Below, in pieces: positions 52,901-64,000 of a stretch of DNA of 64,000 bases. Source of the DNA: Neofusicoccum parvum. Lineage: Eukaryota; Ascomycota; Dothideomycetes; Botryosphaeriales; Botryosphaeriaceae. Position numbers and translations under genes: made by a program. The notes under the pieces are model-generated. The model was not told where the DNA came from. It did no database searches and worked only from the letters and a program-made list of their open reading frames with translations. Position 1 is the first letter of the stretch; the number at the start of each line of letters is the position of its first letter. Location of the stretch: NCBI GenBank assembly GCA_020912385.1, contig CP087209.1, positions 1,302,001 through 1,366,000 on the forward strand, read 5' to 3'.

Positions 52901-55900
52901 GACACCTTCGATTTCCAGGCCATGGGTCGTATCTTCCTTGGTATCTGCCAGGTTGGCGCCTGGGGCTGTTTCGACGAGTTTAACCGTTTGGAGGAACGTA
53001 TCCTGTCTGCTGTCTCGCAGCAGGTGCAGAACATCCAGCTTGGCCTTCGCAAGGGTGCCACCGACGACAAAGCTCAGATTGAGCTGATTGGCCGCAACCT
53101 CCGCGTCGACCTCAACACTGGTCTTTTCATTACCATGAATCCTGGTTATGCCGGTCGTTCCAACCTTCCCGACAACTTGAAGAAGCTTTTCCGAAGCGTT
53201 GCCATGTCTAAGCCCGACAAGGAACTCATCGCCGAAGTTATGCTTTACTCTCAAGGTTTCTCGCACGCCAAACCAATTTCCAGCCAGATTGTGCCATTCT
53301 TCGACAAATGCTCCAAATCTCTATCGAAGCAAGCGCATTACGATTTCGGTCTGCGTGCGCTCAAGAGTGTCCTCGTTAGCTCCGGTGGTCTCAAGCGTAA
53401 TCGTGTGCGAAGCGAAGACGTTGCAACGCTCGAAACTGATGAGGTCATGGAGTCTCAGATCTTGCTGCAGAGTCTTCGCGAAACGGTTGCGCCCAAGTTG
53501 ATCCAATCTGATGTTCATACCATGAGAGAGATCGAGGAAGACTGTTTCCCTGGGGTTGAGTACGTGCCAGCACCGCTTGAGAAACTACAGCAGGCAATCC
53601 GCGATACCGCCGCCGAAAACCGCCTTGTTGTCAGCGACTCCTGGATGACCAAGGTCCTCCAGCTCTACCAAATCCAGAATCTGCACCACGGTGTCATGAT
53701 GGTTGGTTCTTCAGGCTCTGGTAAATCTACTGCGTGGAAGACTCTTCTACAGGCTCTCCAGCGCACTGAGGGTACTGAGGGCGTCTGCCATGTCATCGAT
53801 CCCAAGGTCATGTCGAAGGAGCACCTTTACGGAAGCTTGGACAGCACGACAAGAGAATGGACCGATGGTCTGTTCACCAGTATTCTCCGCAAGATCGTTG
53901 ACAACCTGCGTGGAGAAGATACCAAGCGCCATTGGATCATCTTCGACGGTGATGTCGATCCGGAGTGGGTCGAGAACTTGAACAGTGTGCTTGACGACAA
54001 CAAGTTGCTCACTCTGCCTAACGGTGAGCGTCTGAACCTGCCACCGAACGTCCGTATCATGTTCGAAGTCGAGACTTTGAAGTACGCCACCCTGGCCACC
54101 GTCTCTCGCTGCGGTATGGTCTGGTTCAGCGATGACACCGTTTCTACCGACATGATGATTGCCAACTACCTGGGCGAGCTGCGCGAGAAGCCCTTTGAAG
54201 ACCTGGAAGATGACAGCGTTGCTCCGGGCGTGATGTCCCAGAAGGCGTTGCAATTGCAGCAGCTTGTCGCTGATCTTCTTGAGCATCGCTTGCTCAATGA
54301 CGGCTTTGTGCAGAAAGCACTTGATGGTGCGCGCGACTTCCACCATATCATGGAGTACACCGAGATCCGTGTCCTGAACACGCTCTTCTCTCTGCTCAAC
54401 AAGACCTGCCGGTCCATGCTCGAGTACAATGTCCAGCACTCGGACTTCCCACTCGAGGATGAACAAATCGAGGCTTTCCTGTCCAAGAAGCTACTTCTTG
54501 CGCTCACCTGGTCGCTTACTGGTGACTGCCCGCTTTCTGAGCGCAAGGAATTTGGCGACATTGTTGCAGGTCTGAGCACTGTGGACACGCCGCCTCTCAG
54601 CGGAGGTACCTCGCTCATTGACTTCGATGTTGCTCTGCCTAGAGCAGAGTGGACGCTCTGGCAGAACCAGGTGCCCAACATCGAGGTCAACACTCACTCG
54701 ATCATTCAAACGGATGTTGTCATTCCGACTATCGACACTGTTCGCCACGAAGATGTTCTCTACTCTTGGCTTGCTGAACACAAGCCGTTGCTTCTTTGCG
54801 GTCCTCCCGGTTCCGGTAAGACCATGACGCTCTTCAGCGCTCTCCGCAAGCTGCCCAACATGGAGGTTGTCGGTCTCAACTTCTCGAGCGCTACCACCCC
54901 AGACCTCTTGATCAAAACGTTCGAGCAATACTGCGAGTACCGCAAGACGCTCAACGGAGTTATCCTCAGCCCCACCCAGATTGGCCGTTGGCTTGTCCTT
55001 TTCTGCGACGAAATCAACTTGCCTGCTCCTGATACCTATGGTACTCAGCGTGCCATCTCTTTCATTAGGCAGCTGGTCGAGCAGAACGGTTTCTGGAGAA
55101 CTTCGGACAAGAGTTGGGTCACGCTCGACCGTATCCAGTTCGTCGGTGCTTGTAACCCGCCCACAGACGCTGGCCGTACCGCTATGGGCCTGCGTTTCCT
55201 ACGCCACTCGCCTCTGGTCATGGTTGACTACCCTGGCGAGCTTTCTCTACAGCAGATCTATGGCACGTTCAACAACGCAGTCCTCAAGATCATTCCGTCG
55301 CTGCGTGGTTATGCAGAGCCCCTCACCAAAGCCATGGTCCAGGTCTACTCCGAGTCACAGAAACGCTTCACACCTGATATTCAGCCTCACTATGTCTACT
55401 CACCTCGTGAGCTTACGAGATGGGTTCGTGGTGTGTACGAGGCTATTAGGCCGCTTGAAAACCTCAGCGTCGAAGGACTGGTCAGGGTCTGGGCTCATGA
55501 GGCCCTACGTCTGTTCCAGGATCGTCTCATTGCGGAGGAAGAGCGCAAGTGGACGGATGAAGCAATCCATCGCGTCGCCATGGAACACTTCCCGACTATT
55601 GATGAGGAGAAGGCCCTCAGTGGCCCCATCCTCTTCTCCAACTGGCTATCCAAGAACTACGTGCCTGTCGAGCGTGAGCAGCTGCGCGACTTCGTCAAGG
55701 CCCGTCTCAAGACCTTCTGTGAAGAAGAAGTCGATGTGCCACTCATCCTGTTCAACGACGTTCTGGATCACGTCCTCCGCATCGATCGTGTCTTCCGCCA
55801 GCCTCAAGGTCATTTGATTCTCATCGGTGTCAGTGGTTCCGGCAAGACCACCCTATCGCGCTTCGTCGCATGGATGAACGGTCTCAAAGTGTACCAGATC

Positions 55901-58900
55901 AAGGTGCACGGCAAATACTCGTCTGAAGACTTCGACGATGACTTGAGGAATGTGCTACGCAGGTGTGGTTGCAAGGGCGAGAAGATTTGCTTCATCATGG
56001 ACGAGTCAAACGTCCTCGACTCGGGTTTCCTCGAGCGCATGAACACGCTGCTTGCCAACGCCGAAGTGCCTGGTCTCTTCGAGGGTGATGAATTCGCTTC
56101 GTTGATGACGTCGTGCAAGGAAGGTGCTCAGCGCCAGGGCTTGCTTCTCGACTCGCAGGAGGAGCTGTACAAGTGGTTCACGTCGCAAATTGTCAAGAAC
56201 CTCCACGTCGTCTTCACGATGAACCCGCCCGAGGAAGGACTCTCGTCTAAAGCCGCGACTTCTCCCGCCTTGTTCAACCGTTGCGTCCTGAACTGGTTCG
56301 GCGATTGGTCCGACCAGGCGCTGTTCCAGGTTGGCACAGAGCTCACGCAGTCAGTCGATCTTGACCGTGCCAACTTCAAATCGCCCGACAGCATTCCTGT
56401 CGCTTTCAGAGACCTCAACTTGCCGCCGTCGCACCGTGAGACGGTTGTCAATGCAATGGTTTACATCCATTACTCGTTGCATCAAGTCAACAGCCGTCTC
56501 CGGAAGCAGCAGAACAAGATCACTCACCTTACACCTCGTCACTTCTTGGATTTCGTTGCGCAGTATGTCAAGTTATACAACGAGAAGCGCGAAGATCTCG
56601 AGGAGCAACAACGCCATTTGAACGTCGGTCTCGAGAAGCTGCGGGAGACTGTCGACAAGGTCAGCGACTTAAGGAAGAGTCTTGCCCAGAAGAAGGGTCA
56701 ACTCGAGCAGAAGGATGCCGAGGCCAATGAGAAGCTGCAGCGCATGATCGCAGATCAGCGTGAGGCGGAACAGAGAAAAACCCACTCCCTCGAGGTGCAG
56801 GCTGCGCTCGAAAAGCAAGAGAAGGAAGTTGCAGAGAGAAGGGAGATTGTGCTTGGCGATTTGGCTAAGGCAGAACCCGCAGTTGTGGAGGCCCAGAAGA
56901 GTGTGAGCAACATCAAGAGGCAGCACCTTACCGAAGTCCGTTCCATGCAGAACCCGCCCGCAGGTGTCAGGCTCGCACTGGACGCCGTTTGCACGCTGCT
57001 TGGACACAAGACGTCAGACTGGAAGTCTATCGTCGCTATTGTGAGGAAGGACGACTTCATCACCAGCATCGTCAACTACGACAACGAGAAGAACATGACC
57101 AAGAACCTCCGTATCAAGATGCGTAACGAGTTCTTGAGCAAGGACGAGTTCACGTTTGAGAAGGTCAACCGTGCCAGTAAAGCCTGTGGTCCTCTTGTGC
57201 AATGGGTGGAGGCACAGGTCAACTACGCCGAGATTCTGGATAGAGTTGGGCCCCTTCGTGAGGAGGTCGGCCAGCTCGAGGAGGCTGCCTTGCAGACGAA
57301 GGCCGAGGCCCAGGCCATTTCCAAGCAGATCGATACCTTGGAGGAGAGCATTGCGGCATACAAGGAGGAATACGCGGCACTCATCAGCGAAACCCAGGCC
57401 ATCAAGACCGAGATGAGCCGTGTCCAGTCCAAGGTTGACCGCAGTGTGCGCCTGCTTGACAGTCTGTCGTCTGAGCGTGTGCGCTGGGAAGAGAGCAGCA
57501 AGAGCTTCGAGACGCAGATCGATACGATCGTCGGCGACGTCCTCGTTGCGGCGGCGTTCATTGCGTACGGTGGTTACTACGACCAGCAGTACCGCAAGTC
57601 CATGACGGATGACTGGTTCCACATGATGTCCATGTCTGGGATCAGCTTCAAGCAACCCAACCCCATCACGGAGTACTTGTCGACTGCAGATGAACGTCTC
57701 CAATGGCAGGATCACTCACTTCCGGCCGACGACCTTTCCACCGAGAACGCAATCATCTTGAAGAGGTTCAACCGCTACCCGCTCATCATCGACCCCTCTG
57801 GTCGTGTCACGGAGTTCTTGGAGAGGGAGTGCCAAGACCGGAAGCTCACTGTCACGAGTTTCTTGGACGACTCCTTCACCAAGCAGCTCGAGTCTGCTTT
57901 GCGTTTCGGCAATCCAATCCTCATCCAGGACGCAGAGCATCTCGACCCCGTGCTCAACCACGTGCTCAACAAGGAATACCAGAAGACTGGTGGCCGTGTG
58001 CTTATCCAGCTTGGCAAGCAGGAGATCGATTTCTCGCCGTCCTTCAGACTCTATCTCTCCACCAGGGATCCTTCGGCGACTTTCGCGCCCGACATCTGCA
58101 GCAGAACCACGTTCGTCAACTTTACTGTCACGCAGAGCAGTCTGCAGACCCAGTCGCTTGCGGAAGTCCTCAAGTCCGAGAGGCCCGATGTCGACGAGCG
58201 CCGTTCCAACCTCATCAAGATGCAAGGCGAGTTTGCCGTCCACCTTCGGCAGCTCGAAAAGAGGTTGCTGCAGGCGCTTAACGAGTCACGCGGAAACATC
58301 CTCGACGACGACAACGTCATCGAGACACTGGAGACGCTCAAGAAGGAGGCTGCCGAGATTTCGGCCAAGGTTTCAGAGACCGAGGGTGTCATGACCGAAG
58401 TCGAGAACATCACGCTGCAGTACACGATCATTGCCCGCTCTTGCTCGGCCATCTTCGCTGTGCTTGAGCAGCTGAGACACGTCAACTTCTTCTACCAGTT
58501 CTCGCTGCAATACTTCACGGACATTTTTGAGGCCGTGTTGCAGGATACCAAGAGAACCGGCAAAGATCTCAGCTACGCGGCGCGCATCGACCACATTATC
58601 AAGGAGCTGTTCATTGATACCTACCGCCGCACTTCGCTCGCCTTGCTGCACAAGGACCGTGTCATGCTTGCGATGTTGCTGGCACAGGCAGCTCCTTACA
58701 AGATGGACAAGTCGCTCATTGATCAGATCTTGGATGACGACTTGACTCCGGTCGACGTGTCCACTGAGCACGATCGCAAACACGAGGCTATCATGCGGAC
58801 GACCAAGCACCCTCTCTTCAAGAACGAGGTGGAGAAGATCGACCAGGCCTCTTGGGACAGATTCTGCTCCGAAGAGGTTTCCGAGAACTTTGTTCCGGTT

Positions 58901-60136
58901 GCCTGGCCCGAGAGCACGGGGAAGTTGGATCAACAGCTCCGCTCCCTCATGCTTATCAAGCTATTCCGCGTCGATCGCTTCGTCCCTGCCGTCGAGAAGT
59001 TCGTGTACGAGGTCTTCGGCAAGGACTATGCAGAGGTCACGGACGACCTTGGTGCTATCGTCAAGCAGGTTGGCGCAATGACTCCAGTTGCGCTCGCTTC
59101 GTCACCCGGTTTCGACGCTTCTTACAAGGTCGACAACCTCGTCGAACGCATGCACGTCTCGTGCACCAACATTGCCATGGGTTCGAACGAAGGTGTCTCG
59201 ACTGCGGACAAGGCTATCACTTCGGCAGCCGCAACTGGCAACTGGGTCATGGTCAAGAACGTCCACCTTGCTCCGACGTGGCTGCAGAGTCTCGAAAAGC
59301 GCATCGAGAGCCTCAAGCCCCACTCCGACTTCCGCCTCTTCCTATCGATGGAAACCAGCCCGAAGATTCCTGTCAACTTGCTCCGTGCTTCTCGTGTTTT
59401 GATGTACGAGCAGCCGGCTGGTATCAGGGCCAACATGAAGGACAGCTTGAGCCAGTTGACGTCTCGCGCACAGAAGCAGCCGGTCGAGCGCGCTCGTGTG
59501 TACTTGCTGCTGTGCTTCCTGCACGCCGTTGTGCAGGAGCGTCTGCGGTACGCGCCTAGCCTGGGTTGGAAGGGCTTCTGGGAGTTCAACGATTCCGACG
59601 TAAGTGAACTAAAGTGTACTATGAAAATGAACAGTTGCTAACCAGCATGCGAACAGTATGAATGTTGTAGCACCATTATCGACATTTGGATCGAATCCGT
59701 CGCTCACGGCCGCACCAACATCGCACCCAAGAACATTCCGTGGGAAATGATCCGCATCCTGATCACGGAAATGTACGGCGGCAAGATCGACTCGGAGCAC
59801 GACTTCCAGGTCCTGACCGATCTGGTCAACAGCATCATGGACCCGGCCGCCTTCGAGGAGGGCCACAAGATCGTCAAGCCCACGCCCGAGAACGAGAACA
59901 CGAGCCTGGAGGTGCCCAGCGGCACGGCATTCAAGGCATTCGTCGATTGGGTCAACGATCTGCCCGAGCGTGAGCCGCCGACGTACTTGGGTCTGCCGGC
60001 GAATGCGGAGAAGTTGTTGCTGGTTGGCCAGGCCAAGACGATGGTGGGCAACCTGAAGTTGGTGGCGGATTTGCTGGATGAGGGTGAGCATGCCATGGCG
60101 GAGGCGCAGGACGGGCCGCAGGCGGAGGCGGCATAG
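46950..60136 (+). CDS. DHC1: cytoplasmic dynein 1 heavy chain
   Basis: This is the minus-end microtubule motor for nuclear migration, spindle positioning and early-endosome transport (nudA/ro-1 type). Exons 46950-47253, 47310-59599 and 59657-60136 encode about 4357 residues, full length for fungi. Exon 1 gives [14 protein letters not shown] and joins at [14 protein letters not shown]; the last intron separates [12 protein letters not shown] from [11 protein letters not shown]. The tail covers about 1-1450 and the linker about 1450-1900. P-loops are AAA1 GPAGTGKT at 1938 (Walker B CFDEFNRL), AAA2 GSSGSGKS at 2234, AAA3 GPPGSGKT at 2599 and AAA4 GVSGSGKT at 2941. The stalk coiled coil starts near 3190. 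The microtubule-binding domain is near 3310-3420 ([18 protein letters not shown]), followed by CC2, AAA5 and AAA6. The C-terminal domain is short, as in other fungi. No frameshift or stop breaks the 12.3-kb central exon. Confidence 0.98.
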
Positions 60137-61347
60137 GTGGACTGACGATTGGAATTGGCACGTGGAATGATGGATTGATGGATGGACGAAAGGACTGATA
60201 CAGCCCGCTCAGCGGCGCACTCGCTCCTCCTTTTCCTTTACTCTTCTTCCTTCTTTCTTGTAGCTTGTAGTATCTCTTTCCTTGCTGGTATTGCTATTTC
60301 GGCGTATCAGGGTATCGTGGTACGGACGGCGAGGCATAGATTGAGTGCTTGTATTTCTTGATTTTCCCAACATTGCTTGCCTCTGCTTCACGGCATGGCT
60401 TACGGAGTCATGGTGGCGGTCAGGCTGAACACAACCGCTTGGCTTTTTGGTTTCTGAAAGACTCCTACATACATTATACCCGAAGGGCTGGGACGGCTTG
60501 TTTGGGTTCCTCTTTTTCTTTGTAGTTCTAGCGGCTGGCTTTCGTGCTTCGTTGTATAGACTTCTTCTGCTCAATGTACATTGGTGCCTAATTGTCGGTA
60601 CAAAGTGAGGATCCCAAGCTCCCAGTCTGTCAATTGGGAACAGCAAAAACGAATGCAGAATTGATGTTGGTCTAGGATATCCGAGCCGATCCGACCGCCT
60701 GGCCGTGAGGCTACCCCACAAGGAGCCCCCGCAAATGTACTCCACCTCCACAAAGTCAACGCGTGGAAAGACGGACGGCATCAGACAGCGTCCAGAGCAC
60801 GTGAGAAATCGGTAGCTCAACGAAAATAATCAAGAACAAGTCCAGATTCTGGCAGCCGGATGAATTACGAATCGTGGGTAAAGATATGATAAACCTGGGA
60901 CCGCAGGAAGCATACTCGCGAGTGCTGCAAGTCATATCTTACCTCCTCTGTTATGGCCGTCTAGAACGCGCCTGCACATGCGTATGCAGAACGAGAAGGT
61001 CACCAATCCAATCACATGTCCGGATCTTCGTGCTCTTTCAGACCTGGAAAAAGTGTAGCAGACGGAGGCGTGGAGGGGCGGCCAATGCGGGGCAACGGCG
61101 GCAGCGCCATCAACCCCAGATGCTGTGGGGTTGGTGTGATACCGTACCTGCCGCACCTGCCCCCATACCGAGGACCAGGTGGGGCCCCCCGGGGGGCAAA
61201 AGGCCAGGGAAAAAGGGTCCAGGGAGATAAAATAGGCTTCTTGAATCTGCCGTGCCCTGCTGCGCGGCAACTCCGACCGACCAACAAACCGCCTCCGGCC
61301 ACCGTCCACTCTGCAGCAGGTGCAACGGAAATAGACGGACTGGAAAA
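60137..61347. other. DHC1 to VAO-type gene intergenic region
   Basis: These 1.2 kb lie between co-oriented genes. A 204-codon antisense frame at 60820-60209 is rich in Arg, Ser and Lys with no domain, and I do not credit it. The part after 61030 is GC-rich and serves as promoter and leader of the next gene. Confidence 0.45.
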
Positions 61348-63356
61348 ATGGCAGCACCGCGCTTCCCGGATCGGTATCATGACCCCGAATACCAGCAGAC
61401 GCACCGGACGCTTCACTCCAATTCCCTGACGCGCCCGCTCGAACCCGTGCTTCCACCGGGCGTCAGCCAGGCCGACTTCGACCGCGCAATCAAAGAGTAC
61501 GCCAGCATCGTCAGCGAAGATGGCGTCTTCACCGGCCAGGCGCTCGAAGACTACATCGATCCGTACGAGCTGTGGGAGGCGGAGGGCAAGAGACGGATGC
61601 CAAGTGGCGCGGTCTGGTGAGTTGCTCGGGAGCTTCGTGTGTCTTGGTCTGACCGGTGAGCGTGCAGCCCCCGCTCGATAGAAGAGCTGAGAGGTGTCCT
61701 GGCCATTTCGAACAAATACGGCATCCCGGTGTGGACGTTTTCGCGGGGCAAGAACTTGGGGTGAGTTGCTCCGTCCACGCGCGCCGGGGCGCTCTGGCTG
61801 ACGGACGGAACAGGTACGGCGGGCCAGCCCCGAGACTGAACGGCTCGCTCTGCCTGGACCTGCACCGCATGGACAAGATCATCGAGGTGAACGAGCAGTT
61901 CTCGTACGCCGTGGTCGAGCCGGGCGTCACCTTCACCGACCTGTACGACTACTGCGCCAAGCACAAGCTCAAGGTCTGGCCCAGCGTGCCGTCCCTGGGC
62001 TGGGGCAGCGTGGTCGGCAATGTGAGACCCAGAGGGCCCCTCTCCCCCCAGCACACCCCCCGCTGACGCAGCATCCGGGCAGACCGTCGACCGCGGCACC
62101 GGCTTCACGCCCACGGCCACGCACCACCAGCACATCTGCGGGCTCGAGGTGATGCTCGCCGACGGCGACGTGGTGCGCACCGGGCAGTTCGCCGTGTCGG
62201 GCTCGCCGTCGGCGCACCTGTCCAAGTTCACGTTCGGGCCGTCGGTCGAGGGCCTGTTCCTGCAGAGCAACCTGGGCGTGGTCACGAAGATGGGCATCTG
62301 GCTGACGCCGCAGCCCGAGGCCTTCATGTCGTGCGCCTTCGACGTGCCCGACTTCGCCGACGTGGCCGCCGTCGTCGACGTCTTCGGCCGCCTGCGCCGC
62401 GACGGCCTGCTTCCCGCCACCGTCTACGTGTCCGGCCTGGTCGAGTGGGCCGCCATGGTCGGCCGCCGCGTCGACGTGTGGAAGGACGGCGACGGGCCCA
62501 TCCCGGACTGGCGCCTCAAGCAGCTGCAGCAGCAGCTGGACATCGGCGTCTGGAACGCCAAGTTCGGCCTGTACGGCCACCGCGACGTCGTCCAGGCCCA
62601 GTTCGACACGCTGCGCCGCATCGTCGAGCGCGAGATCCCGACGGGCCGCCTGCGCGGCACCCTGTTCGCCGGCCAGCCCGGCCAGACCCTCGACCCGACC
62701 AGCGTGCCCGAGCCGCACGGCGGCTTCTTCGTCGGCGTGCCGAGCCTGTGGAGCCTGCCCATGGTCAAGTACCGGCTGCCGGCCGACGGGACCGGCGTCG
62801 CGGCCCACATCGACTACTCGCCCATCATCCCGTCGTCCGGGGAGGTCGTGCTGGACTGGGTCCGGACCGCGAAGCGGATCTGCGAGGCCGAGGGCTTCGA
62901 CCTGTTCTGCGACTTCTTCATGCACGAGCGCCACGTCATCTTCGTCAACATGATGACCTTCGACAAGACCAACCCGGAGCACCGCCGCGCCGTCGAGGCC
63001 ATCTTCCAGGGCCTGTTCAGGGAGGGGAAGAAGCGCGGGTTCAGCAAGTATCGGTCCCACGTGAATTACATGGGTAGGTGGAGATCGTTCCCGAGAGCTT
63101 CTTGCTGGTGCTGTTTGCTGATGGATTGTTCAAGACCAAGTTGCCGACTTGTACGACTTCAATGACCACGCTTACCGGAGGTTTGTTGAAAAATTGAAGG
63201 TGAGACCGGAAACCCCCCCATTTCAAACGTTCAAATGTCTGACGGAATGCTTTGCAGGATTCGCTTGATCCGAATGGCATCTTGTCACCCGGCAAGCAGG
63301 GAATCTGGCCGCAGAGATTCAGGGAAAACAAGGATACGCTGAAATCACATCTGTAA
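61348..63356 (+). CDS. vanillyl-alcohol-oxidase-type FAD enzyme
   Basis: A flavoprotein of the VAO/PCMH family, which oxidises 4-alkylphenols and related aromatics. Six exons, 61348-61616, 61668-61760, 61814-62021, 62083-63073, 63135-63199 and 63258-63356, encode 574 residues. The FAD-binding (PP) domain has the family signature GYGGPAPRLNG and VVEPGVTFTDLYDY, then GSVVGNTVDRGTG. The C-terminal oxidase domain ends DPNGILSPGKQGIWPQRF. Aligned by eye to Penicillium VAO as I remember it, Tyr122 matches Tyr108, His432 matches the FAD-linked His422, and Tyr513-Arg514 match Tyr503-Arg504. The catalytic Asp170 is Ser181 here and His61 is Tyr73. No signal peptide, so cytosolic or peroxisomal. The gene is rich in GC3, with classic GTGAGT donors. 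It is a member of the family but probably not a true vanillyl-alcohol oxidase. Confidence 0.9.
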
Positions 63357-64000
63357 ATGATTGGGAGAGATCCGCTTGCTCGAGCTCGGTCGAGAGGCTC
63401 TAGCTATTGTGCATTATGTGATCATTCTAAGTAACATATACTCGTAGTAGTAAATCAAAAATTAGATATCATAGGCCTTTCCATATTTAGCCGTCGGACA
63501 ACAGGTAATAGAGTATTGACAGTGGCTAAGGATTATGTAAAGAAATATTTCATTTATAAAAAAAAAAGCATTGGAAGAAGGCTGCAAAAGAGAAGCAGTC
63601 CCTGTATTTGGTTTGGTATGGTCAGTTTCCGAAGCCCTCAATCAGTTGAAACCCGCAATAAGATGAGGTTACCTAGGCCTTCGCCACCTGCCCCTGAAAA
63701 TTTCACTCCTCAATGCCCGCAAGAAACGTAGCCAGATCCTGCATCCGAATGCACCTAGATCACTTCGAGACCTCCCAAAAACTCCAAACCCAATCATCGA
63801 AGTAGATCCTCCCTTTGCTCGCCTCTTGCCGGCACTCTGACAAACTCCTCTCTTACTTTGCAATAAACCGTCGGCACACCACCGTCCCCTATCCTGAACT
63901 CATTTTTCGGAGGCGCCCTCACCACGCCCCTCGCACTCCGTCTCGCCATCCCCCCATCTTCCTCACTCCCACCACCTCTCCGCCTTCTTTTCTTCTCCAC
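63357..64000. other. right-edge region without a supported gene
   Basis: AT-rich 3' flank of the flavoenzyme gene, including a nine-A run near 63559. On the minus strand a frame open from the window edge to 63794 (PPKNEFRIGDGGVPTVYCK) could be the last exon of a gene lying to the right. Evidence is too thin to annotate it. Confidence 0.35.

Noticed and set aside
52265..53266. Long antisense open frames inside dynein, up to 334 codons
   Set aside because: Codon bias of the sense gene (C/G in third position) leaves the complementary frame free of stops. No domain or start context is seen.
60209..60820. 204-codon minus-strand frame downstream of dynein
   Set aside because: It is rich in Arg, Lys and Ser with no domain, no splice logic and no family resemblance, and probably lies antisense to the dynein 3' UTR.
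63794..64000. C-terminal exon of a gene off the right edge, minus strand
   Set aside because: Only 68 codons are visible, with no recognisable domain and no upstream sequence to test splicing.

Overview
This is nuclear DNA from a filamentous ascomycete (Pezizomycotina). A Dothideomycete is my best guess, but that is inference and not read from a marker gene. Four things support the fungal call: introns of about 45-120 bases with GTRNGT donors and CTRAC branch sites, C-ending codon preference, a farnesylated chitin-synthase activator (Skt5/Chs4), and the combination of cytoplasmic dynein with a GCP4-type gamma-tubulin complex protein. Genes lie on both strands and there are no operons. I see no rRNA gene, canonical tRNA, CRISPR array or intact transposon.

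Left third (1-24 kb). In order: a PQ-loop membrane protein (-), TYW1 (wybutosine tRNA modification, +) and GCP4 (microtubule nucleation, +). Then two lineage-restricted low-complexity or unrecognised proteins, a 2.6-kb gene-poor stretch and an F-box protein. Last come a single-pass cell-surface-like protein (-), a doubtful ORF and SKT5 (-).

Middle (24-44.3 kb). ASF1 (histone chaperone) is followed by an SRO7/tomosyn exocytosis protein, a kinase C-lobe remnant, an alpha/beta-hydrolase, a Cys-rich small protein and a Myb/SANT-like protein (-). The rest are housekeeping genes: EMP24 (p24 COPII cargo receptor), LSM8 (U6 snRNA), a PITH-domain protein (-), VPS20 (ESCRT-III, -) and, head-to-head with it, RIX7 (60S biogenesis AAA-ATPase).

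Right third (44.3-64 kb). A small cluster of diverged copies of an unrecognised protein family comes first. The 13-kb cytoplasmic dynein heavy chain gene follows, then a vanillyl-alcohol-oxidase-type flavoenzyme with altered active-site positions. The right edge is non-coding as far as I can tell.

The genes do not form one pathway. Several touch trafficking and the cytoskeleton (GCP4, SKT5, SRO7, EMP24, VPS20, dynein), but I read this as coincidence. The least explained material is the copy cluster at 44.6-46.5 kb, the tandem hairpins at 31.98-32.10 kb, a 27-codon upstream frame before GCP4, two terminal micro-exons that carry C-terminal sorting signals, and a recurrent C-to-G strand-skew switch inside fast-evolving genes. 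Exon borders were set by hand from splice motifs and reading frame.
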